From positions 47,260,930 through 47,324,929 of the forward strand of contig NC_053148.1 in the NCBI RefSeq assembly GCF_016808335.1: a stretch of DNA of 64,000 nt, in the 5' to 3' direction. A program made the position numbers and the translations under genes. This document shows positions 1-10,858 of the stretch, one piece after another. This DNA comes from Panicum virgatum (lineage: Eukaryota; Streptophyta; Magnoliopsida; Poales; Poaceae). Each line of letters opens with the position of its first letter. Within the stretch, counting starts at the first letter, position 1. The notes beneath the pieces were generated by a model. It searched no databases, had not been told where the DNA came from, and saw only the letters and a list, made by a program, of their open reading frames with translations.

Positions 1-3000
1 CTGCCGGACACATTTCCAAAAACAACTCACGCCAACCCATCCCAAAGTAAACACTAGTTGTGAGACCACACCGTAACTCGCCCAGTACCGTGGGCACGGA
101 CTATTCGAATAGCTTTTAACTCTGCAGAGGTGTGCAACTTTACCCACAAGTAGGATACCACAACTCGAACACCGTCGTGTCGGTGTAGATCCCAACATAG
201 CCATTACCCACCTTAGCTAAACCCGATTAGCCATCACGGGATGCACCAAGGGGTCATCGACCGTTCACTTAGGTATAACCGGGCATAAGTCACTCTGGGC
301 TTATCCCTTTTTCTTAGTCACCCGTTGCTCTCAGCTCTCCTGATGGCTATCAAATTAACTAGTGGGATTTATGCTAAGCCGTTGCCCATTCAACGGTCGA
401 GTGGTTTGCACGATAGTGGAGTTAGGTGAGATGTAACACCAACTCGGTCCTTAGGGGTGACAAGATGGATATCTCCCTTCCTTGCTCTGCCACACCGGCA
501 CGAGCACAGCAACGGCAAATCACACTGAAATGCCATCCATCCCGTCTAGACTCATCTTTTTAAAAATCCACTTTTATCCCTTCCCACACACACATTTTCT
601 TTATAAAAATAGTATATTATGAGTAAAGTCCTGAGCGTTCTAATACCGATTAACGTCCAAGCAAAATCAGACATTAATCTAGGTGGTCAAGGAATGGTCA
701 TCACAAATCAAGGGGTGGCTATCCAACCGTGTTTTCATGCAAGCAAAACATATGCAATTTTATAAAACAGGCCATTGGTTTGTGTTTATAACACTAGGAC
801 AGAAACATGCATCAAAGGATGGGATTGAACTTGCCGTCTTCGTAGCCTTCGGGGAGGTCCTGTCCTTCGGGCTCGGGGTCGTGGAACGGGTCCTCGTTCA
901 CCTGCTCACAGTACTGCTCGTTGATGGGCTCTCCTTCGTTCACTCCGTGGTCTACAGCGCACACAAACCAGCACACAATCAAAACACAGAAAAAAATAAA
1001 GATCTATCGTTGAGCTCGAATCGGAGACACATAAAATATGGAGCACAGAGTAATATTTTCGAGTGGTTTCTGAATGGCATGGCCGGAACCAAGTTAAGAG
1101 AGGCGTGGTAAAGTTTTAGGTTGATCCGAGGTCGTTTGGCGCATGAAATGATAGGTTAAAGAGGCGGTTAGGGGCTAAACCGGGATTCAGGGATGTGTTT
1201 GTAATTATTTGCGGGAGGGAAAGGACTTGATTATGATTTATGGAAATATCTGAACTGTACAAAAAAATAGGTACAATGTTTAGTGTATGATTTTATAGGA
1301 ATATAGGAAAAAGAATCAACGGAATTGGGGTTTATATGTACTCCCTCCATACCCAAAATACCTGACGTCCTGGGTGTGGTATTCGTTTTCGCAAAACTTG
1401 ACGTTGTGGCCGTGCTACTCCGTCCGTGGACGTGTTTGCCCCTGGAGTCTGTTTAGCTCCCTTCCTTAATTTCTTCGTTAATCGCGCCAGCAGCAAAAAA
1501 AAACTTTGCAGCTGCCAGAATTTGAACTCAGCTCGCCACTCTCATTCCTCCGCTCACGCTCACTAGCCAGTTGGGCTTGTTTACTTTCTCGTACAGAGAG
1601 CAACCACAATCATATTTATTAGGGGCAGATATGGAAAACTAACCCCTAATTAATGATTTCTTGGTTACCACAATCATGTCCTAAACGTCAAGAATTGTGG
1701 GTATGGAGGGAGTATGAGATATTGTGGGTACAATATAGGCCTTTGGCTAATTCCGAAAATAGATTAACACAAATAAAAAGGGGGTTGCACGTGGTTAGCT
1801 AGTGGGCTGCTTGTTTATTTACGGGCTGGGCTGGTGGCTCGTTTACTTGTGTGCTGGCTAAAACAAAACAAAACACACAGGAGGGAGGGGTCACGGGGAC
1901 CAGAACAGGGACGTCGTCCCCGTTTTCCCAGTGCCGCCATGGCAGCATGCCCAAGCTCTCTGAGCTCCACGGGTACGGCGCTACCGGCCTCCATTCTCGA
2001 AGCCAAGGGTATGGTGAGAGAGAGGAGGGCAAGGGGGTTCAACTTTGGTGGCTCCGGGCATGGGAGATGGAGGTGGGCTACGGTGGCCACGGCGGCCATG
2101 GCCATGGTGACCGGGAGCTCGTGGAGAGCTCTGCACAGGAAGGGGTAGGGAGGGTCGCGGCTTGGGAGCGGTGGAGGAAGGTGTGGAGATGCTCACCGTC
2201 GAGGGAATTGGACCGAGATGGCCTAGGCGAGTAGATCGACGGAAGTGCTCTGCTTTCGGGGAAGAAACAGAGGAGCTAGGAATTGGAGCAGCGAGGAAGA
2301 CGAGCGGCGGGCTGCGCAGCTTGGTGAGCTCGGTGGTGGCGTGGAGAGCAGCTCGGGGCACGTTTTATAGGCAAGGAGAGGCGGTGGAGGGGAGGACGCG
2401 GTGGCCGGCGTCAACGGTGGTGCTGTGCCAAGGTTGCCGGCGTCGTACGCGTACAGGGCGATGGCGCGAGCGGCGAGGCGGGATGTGAAGTGTCGGGCAG
2501 GCGGCGACCCGGTGCAGGTGGTGCTGTGCGTCGTCAACGGCGGCAGTGGGCGAGCGGGGCAGGGCGGTGTGGCGTTGTGTGTGCGTGTGCGCCGAAGCGG
2601 GGCACGGTGGAGTAGGGCGAGCGGGACCGGCGGCGTGCGCGCGCACACAACTCGGGTTGCTGCAGCGTGGCGCGTGCGCACGCGTGGTCGCGCGGGCGGG
2701 GCGAGGCGCGCGCGGGCTGGACAGGCGAGGCGGCGGCGAGCGTGTGCGGGGAAGGCGAGGGTGAGCCGGGCCGGGCGTGGAGCGCGGGTAGGCTCGGCGT
2801 GGCACGGCTGTGCGCGCGGGCGGGTCGTGTCGCGGCGCGCGGCTCGCGGCGGTGTGTGCGTGCACGGGGCAGGAGGCGGCTGCGGCGCGCGTCGCGTGCG
2901 GCCGAGTGGGGGCGGGGCGGCTCTGCAGCGCGCGGGCGGCGGCGTGGCTCGGCCGTGCGCGCGCGGGCGGCCGTGGCGCGGCGCGCGCTTGCGTGCGCGC

Positions 3001-3801
3001 GTGCGCACGCGTGGGGAAGCCAGCGCGCGGGGGCGGCGAGCAGGGTGCCGGGCCGAGCGGCGCGCGAGCAGGCCGAGCGGGGCGCGAGCGCGCGCGGCCA
3101 GGCGAGCAGGGGTTCGGGCCGGGCGGCTCAGTGCGTGCGGGGAGGAGGAAGGGGTGGGGCCGGCTGGCGTTCGTGACGGGAGGAGAGAGGTAAGGGAGTG
3201 CCGAGCGCGCGGGGAAGGAGAGAGAGAAGAGGGAGGAGAGAAAAGAAAAGAGAGAAAAGAAAAGGAAAAGGGGAAAAGAAATGGAGGAGAAGGAAAGGAA
3301 AAATGGGAAAAAGGAAAAGGGAGGGGGGCGAGTGCGCGCCAGCGGCGACCGCGGCCGCGGTCGGCCACGCGCGGCGTTGGTCACGCATGCGCGGGCCAGG
3401 GGAGGTGAGGCACGCCGAGCGGGGTGGCCACGTGCGGCAGGAAGCGAGAGGCCGGGCCGAGCGTGCTCGGCAGAGGAGGAGAGGGAGAAAGGAGGGAGAG
3501 AAAAAGAGAGGGAGAGAGATTCGCGGCGACGATCGCGACGGGTGGTCGCGCGTGGGCGACAAGCGACCATGTGACGCGGGCTGGGATGGCGGTGAGGAAA
3601 AAAGAGAGAAGGGTTCGGTCGGCGGAAAAAGGACAGATGGACACGTCAAAAGGAATCAGGTGTTGGAAGATCGGGGGTTCGGGACAGGGAAAAGTTTCCG
3701 GGAATTAGGGTTCTAGGTTTTAGGAGGATTTCGAGCTCAACGATGGAAAATAAATATTTTATCACGTGTGCTTTATTCGGTGGATTTTTCAGGACGTTAC
3801 A
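1..3801 (-). repeat. 3' LTR of the chromovirus (truncated by window edge)
   Basis: Near-identical to 6055-9465 except for a 372-bp MITE at 1341-1712 and scattered small changes. It ends at 3801 with GGACGTTACA, immediately next to the polypurine tract. The segment at about 2400-3570 is extremely GC- and CpG-rich and then purine-rich. It yields several long overlapping open frames of Arg/Ala/Gly or Pro/Ser/Arg composition on both strands. I regard these as composition artefacts rather than genes. Confidence 0.88.
1341..1712. mobile_element. Stowaway-type MITE inserted in one LTR
   Basis: The ends are CTCCCTCCATACCC and its inverted complement GGGTATGGAGGGAG, flanked by a TA duplication (1339-1340 and 1713-1714). 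The matching position in the other LTR (7393-7394) has a single TA and no insertion, which gives an exact empty site. The two LTRs were identical at the time of retrotransposition, so the MITE arrived later. It has no coding capacity. Confidence 0.88.
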
Positions 3802-3803
3802 AA

Positions 3804-3820
3804 CCTACCCCCCTTAAAAT
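3804..3820 (-). other. Polypurine tract of the chromovirus
   Basis: On the minus strand a purine run with six consecutive G (TAAGGGGGGTAGG) lies directly before the 3' LTR start TGTAACGTCC. This is the expected plus-strand primer site and fixes the element's orientation. Confidence 0.75.
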
Positions 3821-3849
3821 GAATCTCGTCCTCGAGATTCGGCTGGCTC

Positions 3850-4179
3850 CTAAACAGATGGGGGAAACTCCTCCAGAGCGTCTTCGCGTTCCCACGTAGC
3901 TTCTTCTACTTCGTGTCTGCTCCATTGAACTTCTGCAAATCCGTACCTCAGATCGATCTTGGAGAAGTACCTGGCTCCTTTTAGCTGGTCAAAAAGATCA
4001 TCAACTCTGGGGAGGTTGTACTTATTCTTGATGGTAACCTCATTCGGTGCACGGTAGTCTATACGCAGCCTCATACTCCCATCCTTCTTCCTGACAAATA
4101 GGACGGGGGCTCCCGTACCAGCAACTGCAGGGTTCCGATTGCGGGAAGCCCTCGTAACGCTTCGGGAGGCCATCTGCAT
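3850..4179 (-). pseudogene. Chimeric gag/pol remnant: RT fragment fused to chromodomain-like tail
   Basis: The 109-aa open frame joins three pieces. Residues ~1-23 are a basic N-terminus ([12 protein letters not shown] region) that may be the start of gag. Residues ~24-75 match the N-terminal part of a Ty3/gypsy reverse transcriptase: [14 protein letters not shown], then [22 protein letters not shown] and FSKIDLR. After the DLRYGF junction come residues resembling the end of a chromovirus chromodomain ([18 protein letters not shown]). The RT palm with its catalytic YVDD, plus RNase H and integrase, are missing. Two internal deletions therefore left an in-frame open remnant. It cannot encode a functional polymerase. 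The chromodomain assignment is from motif memory. Confidence 0.75.
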
Positions 4180-4443
4180 ATGGGGTAGGGTCTTTGTGAG
4201 ATTAGGTGATGTTTAAGTTGTTTAAATCGTACTTTTGGAAAGGCAGAATCTATTTTCTGCCGATATGCACACAACAAGCACACAATCATAGCAAACAAGT
4301 ACAAACAACTTTATTACTGCAAGGCAGGGTACAGGGACACGACTAAAACGCGTACTACACGTCCGGGTACACAACTTCAAAAGAAAGGGGGCACAACTCT
4401 CCTTCGGACCACACGGCTTCATCCCTTGACGGTTGCTAGCGCT

Positions 4444-5325
4444 TTAAGCAGATCCGTTAGCTCGAGGGAGTTCTTCCCTTGGAAGAGAACTCTCATCCTC
4501 CAGGGAAACAGGCAACTCGCCGTCTTCTAGGTTTCCGTCTTCCAGGGGTTGCGTAGCAGCTTCTCTTTCGACGTCGGCAGTCGACCTTCCATGGTTCTCA
4601 GGTGGGGCTTGTGGGTTTCCAACGAGTGGTCCCCATCCTATGACGGGTGTTCCGAGCAGAACATGGTCTTCTCCTATTGCCGGGACTGGAGTTCCACTAC
4701 TAGCCCAATCTTGCATACGCTGGTCCCGGGCTTGCCTGAGGCTCTCCTGAGCAACTGCCTCACTGCTGACCGCTGCTGCGGCTCTTGCCTCGGCTTGGAC
4801 TGCTCGGATCTGTTGCAGTCTCACCGCGAGCTCCGCTTGCTCGGCTCGATGGGTCTGATCCCTCAGCAAGTTGGCTTGCTCGTCAAAGAGCTGATCCAAG
4901 GAGGCCAGATAGGTAGCCACTTGGTACAGGAGGACTTCTTCATGGCGGTGCCGTTCCAGGCTTCTCATGCGAGCTTCCCAAACAGGGGTTCTGATGGCCG
5001 GCGGGAAGAACCTCATTGGCGTGGGGGTTAGGTGTTCTTCGAAAATCCGGCACACATAGCGGAGTGTCTTTCTGGTGGCCAAGGGATAGGTGTCTTGATG
5101 CCTAAACCCCGTAGCGGTCACTCGCCATGACTGGATGTCGGGGTAGCGATCACTTCTGGCGATGACTAGGATCACCCTGCAGCGGAGAGTGCCATGATGT
5201 TCGTACTCTCTGCTGTAGTACCTTGGGCGTTCCGTGACGCCAAGGCTCTCCAGGGTGTTGATCAATAGGCTGGGAAAGCCAGGTGCAGCTTGGAGGTCGC
5301 CCTGGGTCCATCCTTCCTCAGCCAT
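4444..5325 (-). CDS. Uncharacterised coiled-coil ORF of the LTR retrotransposon
   Basis: An intact 293-aa frame starting MAEEGWTQGDLQ, located between the primer-binding site (5459-5470) and the gag/pol remnant. I recognise no catalytic domain. Residues ~1-110 look globular and may be folded. Residues ~125-205 are Ala/Glu/Gln/Arg-rich heptads typical of a coiled coil (RAEQAELAVRLQQIRAVQ). The C-terminus is acidic and Pro/Gly-rich. It lacks the Cys knuckle and the usual sequence of gag. ORFs of this type accompany some grass retrotransposons; a structural or regulatory role is only a guess. It stayed open while the polymerase was deleted. Confidence 0.6.
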   Translation of the reverse strand: MAEEGWTQGDLQAAPGFPSLLINTLESLGVTERPRYYSREYEHHGTLRCRVILVIARSDRYPDIQSWRVTATGFRHQDTYPLATRKTLRYVCRIFEEHLTPTPMRFFPPAIRTPVWEARMRSLERHRHEEVLLYQVATYLASLDQLFDEQANLLRDQTHRAEQAELAVRLQQIRAVQAEARAAAAVSSEAVAQESLRQARDQRMQDWASSGTPVPAIGEDHVLLGTPVIGWGPLVGNPQAPPENHGRSTADVEREAATQPLEDGNLEDGELPVSLEDESSLPREELPRANGSA

Positions 5326-5458
5326 CTGAAAAACAAAGGTTAGGTGAATCCTTTTTGCATAAAAGCGGTCTTGTGAGGTTAAACAGGGTTGGGCCTAATG
5401 GGAAAGGCTTGGAAAAAGGGGTCTCGCTCCTAGGGTCACGTCCTACGGCCAACCTACG

Positions 5459-5470
5459 GCTCTGATACCA
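5459..5470 (-). other. Primer-binding site (initiator-Met tRNA type)
   Basis: On the minus strand TGGTATCAGAGC follows the LTR terminal CA after two bases. It is complementary to the 3' end of plant initiator methionine tRNA, the standard primer of chromoviruses. It identifies 5473-9465 as the 5' LTR. Confidence 0.9.
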
Positions 5471-5472
5471 CC

Positions 5473-8400
5473 TGAAGCGTCCCCTCATAAGAGAGAACTT
5501 AAATGTGATACAAAGCACCAGTCCCAGGAGGCTGATGCCACATTTATTACATCAGATGGTTCAAAACCGTACAAACCTTGGAGGACACTCGATACAGATA
5601 ATAATAATAATTAACCAAGCTACGACATAACACCAGACCGCAAACCACATGGGGTCTAGCACGGGCTCAGAGTATTGCGACAGCGAAATCATCTCGAACA
5701 GGGCCGGTTCCACAGGCAAGGTTGGGTGTAGAACGATAACCCTACTCGGCGTCGTCTGGTACGAAGTCTGGGTCTTCCTCTGTAAAAATAGAGAATGTGG
5801 TGAGTACAAACGTACTCAGCAAGTCCAACCACACCCACGGAGGGGGTATCAACAGAATATTATGCACAGGGTAATTCAAGGATAAGGCTAGGGTTTGATT
5901 TGTGGAAAACAACATTTTATGCAGGGGTTCATTTGAAAGAAAATATTTTCCAAAACCAGTTTTCTTGTACCAAGTAACACGAGGGGTTGATCCACACGGG
6001 ATCCAAGTTTTAGACTGCTACCGGACTCCTCATCCGCCGTAGCACACGGCACAACTGCCGGATACATTTCCAAAAACAACTCACGCCAACCCATCCCAAA
6101 GTAAACACTAGTTGTGAGACCACACCGTAACTCGCCCAGTACCGTGGGCACGGACTATTCGAATAGCTTTTAACTCTGCAGAGGTGTGCAACTTTACCCA
6201 CAAGTAGGATACCACAACTCGAACACCGTCGTGTCGGTGTAGATCCCAACATAGCCATTACCCACCTTAGCTAAACCTGATTAGCCATCACAGGATGCAC
6301 CAAGGGGTCATCGACCGTTCACTTAGGTATAAATGGGCATAAGTCACTCTGGGCTTATCCCTTTTTCTTAGTCACCCGTTGCTCTCAGCTCTCCTGATGG
6401 CTATCAAATTAACTAGTGGGATTTATGCTAAGCCGTTGCCCATTCAACGGTCGAGTGGTTTGCACGATAGTGGAGTTAGGTGAGATGTAACACCAACTCG
6501 GTCCTTAGGGGTGACAAGATGGATATCTCCCTTCCTTGCTCTGCCACACCGGCACGAGCACAGCAACGGCAAATCACACTGAAATGCCATCCATCCCGTC
6601 TAGACTCATCTTTTTAAAAATCCACTTTTATCCCTTCCCACACACACATTTTCTTTATAAAAATAGTATATTATGAGTAAAGTCCTGAGCGTTCTAATAC
6701 CGATTAACGTCCAAGCAAAATCAGACATTAATCTAGGTGGTCAAGGAATGGTCATCACAAATCAAGGGGTGGCTATCCAACCGTGTTTTCATGCAAGCAA
6801 AACATATGCAATTTTATAAAACAGGCCATTGGTTTGTGTTTATAACACTAGGACAGAAACATGCATCAAAGGATGGGATTGAACTTGCCGTCTTCGTAGC
6901 CTTCGGGGAGGTCCTGTCCTTCGGGCTCGGGGTCGTGGAACGGGTCCTCGTTCACCTGCTCACAGTACTACTCGTTGATGGGCTCTCCTTCGTTCACTCC
7001 GTGGTCTACAGCGCACACAAACCAGCACACAATCAAAACACAGAAAAAAATAAAGATCTATCGTTGAGCTCGAATCGGAGACACATAAAATATGGAGCAC
7101 AGAGTAATATTTTCGAGTGGTTTCTGAATGGCATGGCCGGAACCAAGTTAAGAGAGGCGTGGTAAAGTTTTAGGTTGATCCGAGGTCGTTTGGCGCATGA
7201 AATGATAGGTTAAAGAGGCGGTTAGGGGCTAAACCGGGATTCAGGGATGTGTTTGTAATTATTTGCGGGAGGGAAAGGACTTGATTATGATTTATGGAAA
7301 TATCTGAACTGTACAAAAAAATAGGTACAATGTTTAGTGTATGATTTTATAGGAATATAGGAAAAAGAATCAACGGAATTGGGGTTTATATGTATGAGAT
7401 ATTGTGGGTACAATATAGGCCTTTGGCTAATTCCGAAAATAGATTAACACAAATAAAAAGGGGGTTGCACGTGGTTAGCTAGTGGGCTGCTTGTTTATTT
7501 ACGGGCTGGGCTGGTGGCTCGTTTACTTGTGTGCTGGCTAAAACAAAACAAAACACACAGGAGGGAGGGGTCACGGGGACCAGAACAGGGACGTCGTCCC
7601 CGTTTTCCCAGTGCCGCCATGGCAGCATGCCCAAGCTCCCTGAGCTCCACGGGTACGGCGCTACCGGCCTCCATTCTCGAAGCCAAGGGTATGGTGAGAG
7701 AGAGGAGGGCAAGGGGGTTCAACTTTGGTGGCTCCGGGCATGGGAGATGGAGGTGGGCTACGGTGGCCACGGCGGCCATGGCCATGGTGACCGGGAGCTC
7801 GTGGAGAGCTCTGCACAGGAAGGGGTAGGGAGGGTCGCGGCTTGGGAGCGGTGGAGGAAGGTGTGGAGATGTTCACCGTCGAGGGAATTGGACCGAGATG
7901 GCCTAGGCGAGTAGATCGACGGAAGTGCTCTGCTTTCGGGGAAGAAACAGAGGAGCTAGGAATTGGAGCAGCGAGGAAGACGAGCGGCGGGCTGCGCAGC
8001 TTGGTGAGCTCGGTGGTGGCGTGGAGAGCAGCTCGGGGCACGTTTTATAGGCAAGGAGAGGCGGTGGAGGGGAGGACGCGGTGGCCGGCGTCAACGGTGG
8101 TGCTGTGCCAAGGTTGCCGGCGTCGTACGCGTACAGGGCGATGGCGCGAGCGGCGAGGCGGGATGTGAAGTGTCGGGCAGGCGGCGACCCGGTGCAGGTG
8201 GTGCTGTGCGTCGTCAACGGCGGCAGTGGGCGAGCGGGGCAGGGCGGTGTGGCGTTGCGTGTGCGTGTGCGCCGAAGCGGGGCACGGTGGAGTAGGGCGA
8301 GCGGGACCGGCGGCGTGCGCGCGCACACAACTCGGGTTGCTGCAGCGTGGCGCGTGCGCACGCGTGGTCACGCGGGCGGGGCGAGGCGCGCGCGGGCTGG

Positions 8401-9465
8401 ACAGGCGAGGCGGCGGCGAGCGTGTGCGGGGAAGGCGAGGGTGAGCCGGGCCGGGCGTGGAGCGCGGGTAGGCTCGGCGGTGGCACGGCTGTGCGCGCGG
8501 GCGGGTCGTGTACGCGGCGCGCAGGCTCGCGGGCGGGGTTGGTGCGTTGCACGGGGCAGGAGGCGGCTGCGGCGAGCCGTAGCGTGCGGACGAGTGGGGG
8601 CGGGCTGCTCTGCAGCGCGCGGGCGCGGCGTGGCTCGGCCGTGCACGCGCGGGCGCCTGGCGCGCGCGCGCTTGCGTCGCGTCTTGTCGCACTGCTGGGT
8701 AATCCAGCGCGCGGTGCGCGACAGGGTCCCCGGCCGAGCGGCGCGCTGAGCAGTCCGACGTGGCGCGATCCGCTCCGCGGCCAGGCGGCAGGGTTTCGGG
8801 CCGGCGTCTCAGTGCGTGCGGGAGGAGGAAGGGGTGGGGCCGGCTGGCGTTCGTGACGGGAGGAGAGAGGTAAGGGAGTGCCGAGCGCGCGGGTAGAGAT
8901 AAGAGTGAGGCTATAAAGAACATAGCAGCAAGAACAGGAAAAGGGGACAGAATGGAGGAGGAAGGAAAATGGAAAAAGGAAAAGGGAGGGGGGCGAGTGC
9001 GCGCCAGCGGCGACCGCGGCCGCGGTCGGCCACGCGCGGCGTTGGTCACGCATGCGCGGGCCAGGGGAGGTGAGGCACGCCGAGCGGGGTGGCCACGTGC
9101 GGCAGGAAGCGAGAGGCCGGGCCGAGCGTGCTCGGCAGAGGAGGAGAGGGAGAAAGGAGGGAGAGAAAAAGAGAGGGAGAGAGATTCGCGGCGACGATCG
9201 CGACGGGTGGTCGCGCGTGGGCGACAAGCGACCATGTGACGCGGGCTGGGATGGCGGTGAGGAAAAAGAGAGAAGGGTTCGGTCGGCGGAAAAAGGACAG
9301 ATGGACACGTCGAAAGGAATCAGGTGTTGGAAGATCGGGGGTTCGGGACAGGGAAAAGTTTCCGGGAATTAGGGTTCTAGGTTTTAGGAGGATTTCGAGC
9401 TCAACGATGGAAAATAAATATTTTATCACGTGTGATTTATTTGGTGGATTTTTCAGGACGTTACA
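5473..9465 (-). repeat. 5' LTR of the chromovirus, complete (3993 bp)
   Basis: It starts TGAAGCGTCC at 5473 and ends GGACGTTACA at 9465. It is near-identical to the left copy over most of its length. The exception is about 8480-8955, where many 1-4-base indels and a rewritten purine tract (8890-8955) separate it from 2765-3310. Small differences elsewhere are sparse. The GC-rich centre produces long spurious open frames. Confidence 0.9.
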
Positions 9466-9565
9466 GTGGTGTATATTGAGCGCGAGATATTTAAAGGAAT
9501 TGATCTTGAATCTATCAAGAAGGCTTTTTAGAAGAAAAAAATAGAAATATGCAATTGCCAAAGTC
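9466..9565 (+). pseudogene. C-terminal fragment of a hAT-like (dimerisation-domain) transposase
   Basis: Directly after the LTR the frame reads VVYIEREIFKGIDLESIKKAF, then a stop and a shifted frame that reads MQLPKSPRRN before a further stop. YIEREIF..I....I..F is the usual last segment of plant hAT/ZMYM-type transposase-derived proteins. The chromovirus inserted inside this coding end; the rest would be left of the window. The reading is interrupted (TAG where Gln is expected), so it is a dead copy. Confidence 0.55.
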
Positions 9566-10132
9566 TCCTAGACGCAACTAATAATAAATATATCGGTATA
9601 ACTCTATACTCTAATTGTGTATCTTGTATTACATTTAATATTTTAACTCTAATATTTTGTTACTAATTTATGTTTTCTCTTTGTTTGATAGCTTCTTTGG
9701 TCCAATTGTTGATTTGATGCGTACTTTACGTGTTTTTCTTCATTTGAGGTACCTCTAAACCATATTTTTGTTGTGAACCTTTATTTCTGTATAATATTTG
9801 AACATAATCTAGTAATCCACCGCCACACCTAAAATTTTCGGCGTCCTCTGCCACTGACTATATTCGAGTTTTACGTTGTCACTCCTTGAGCAAAGTCCAT
9901 AACGTACCATCCACATACATCGCTTGAATATTATTTCTTATATTTTGAAAAAAATATCTGAAAATGGTTTTCCTAGAAAATTGTACATTCGCATCCATGA
10001 GGATTTGTTGGGCACGTGAGCGGAAGGGAGCGGGATGGATCTGACGGGCTGGCCCCGTCGGGCAGTGATGATGGGGAGGGCAGGGCACCGTGGATTTTTC
10101 CCGTGCCTAGGTCACGCTGGAAGGCGGACGTA
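9566..10132. other. Non-coding AT-rich spacer
   Basis: Short frames only, no splice-consistent coding signal and no clear repeat boundaries. I see nothing further to annotate here. Confidence 0.5.
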
Positions 10133-10665
10133 GGGTGTGTTTGGCACAGTTTCGTCGGGAGGAGCATCAGCTTCGTCGGTACTGTGTAGGACTGTACTGT
10201 ACTGTGTTGTGGCACTGTTCATCGAAGTTGTGCCATCCAGCTTCATCTACAGTTAGGGCAGCTCCAACGTTGTTGCCAAGAGGGTGTCAAGAAGAGAGAA
10301 AAAAAAATTTGAGTGCTATACATTGGAGTGGGGGTGCTATACTAGCACCTTCTGGCACCAATGTCAAATTGAAGCATCCAGTGCTAGAGGAGAGATGGGA
10401 GAGGAGGCAGGGGTGGAAAAGCTGTGTGTGTTGGCCCACCTCAATTCATGGTGAGGTACAAGGCGGTGCTATACATTGGACTGAATTTGGCTAAGCTAGC
10501 AACTATAATGTGAAAGTATCTTAGCACCACTATGGATACCCTTAACGTGAGAGAGTGAGAAACCGGTGAAGCCAGGTTTTGGAGGCTTCACCTGACTTTG
10601 CTATAGTCAGCTACGTCGCTATAGTGATGAAGCTAAAGCTGTTGTAAACTGTGCCAAACGTGCTC
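10133..10665. mobile_element. PIF/Tourist-like MITE (hosting a second MITE)
   Basis: The outer ends contain GTTTGGCACAGTTT (left) and AAACTGTGCCAAAC (right) as terminal inverted repeats. A GTA triplet is duplicated at 10130-10132 and 10666-10668. Without the nested insertion the element would be about 245 bp. It has no coding capacity. The superfamily is inferred from TIR style and the 3-bp duplication. Confidence 0.7.
10256..10541. mobile_element. Tourist-like MITE nested in another MITE
   Basis: The ends GGGCAGCTCCAACG and (inverted) GGGTATCCATAGTG are imperfect inverted repeats. They are flanked by the TTA duplication (10253-10255 and 10542-10544) typical of PIF/Harbinger elements. It has no coding capacity. 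Confidence 0.6.
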
Positions 10666-10858
10666 GTAGTATGCCACAAGTGCAAAAGTGACAAAAATAG
10701 AGCACCTGAACTGTAGTGATGGCAAATCTGTTAGAGCTGATGTAACGGTGGCAACTGGACGAGCACCACCGGTAACCATAACAAAAATTTAAATTTCCCG
10801 CTTGTTTGCCCTATCTCAAATCCAGATCTGCGATCTCGAATTCTCGACCTCGACAGCG

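Larger units (their letters stand above)
1..9465 (-). mobile_element. Internally deleted Ty3/gypsy chromovirus with ~4-kb LTRs (left end outside the window)
   Basis: Two long direct copies (1-3801 and 5473-9465) flank a short interior. Read on the minus strand the order is 5' LTR (9465 to 5473), primer-binding site, a 293-aa ORF, a chimeric gag/pol remnant, polypurine tract and 3' LTR. Position 1 aligns with about 6055, so roughly 580 bp of the left LTR lie outside the window. LTR edges read TG..CA in a short imperfect inverted repeat (TGAAGCGTCC at 5473; GGACGTTACA ending at 9465 and at 3801). The chromovirus call rests on an RT fragment and a chromodomain-like tail. With only 1.67 kb of interior it lacks protease, RNase H and integrase and cannot be autonomous. 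The right target-site duplication would start GTGGT at 9466; its partner is outside the window. A solo LTR of the same family lies at 44187-48271. Confidence 0.9.

Noticed and set aside
683..1111. 142-aa plus-strand frame, duplicated at 6737-7165
   Set aside because: It lies within both LTRs, antisense to the element, and has no recognisable motif. Its identity in both copies reflects LTR identity, not selection.
2223..3716. Long overlapping open frames on both strands (up to ~400 aa) in the LTR GC-rich segment, repeated at 7900-9370
   Set aside because: Composition is almost only Arg/Ala/Gly/Pro/Ser, with frames on all phases of a CpG-rich repeat. They lie inside LTRs and show no domain.
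1..9465. Tandem duplication of a host locus
   Set aside because: The primer-binding site, polypurine tract and TG..CA ends show the two copies are LTRs of one retrotransposon.
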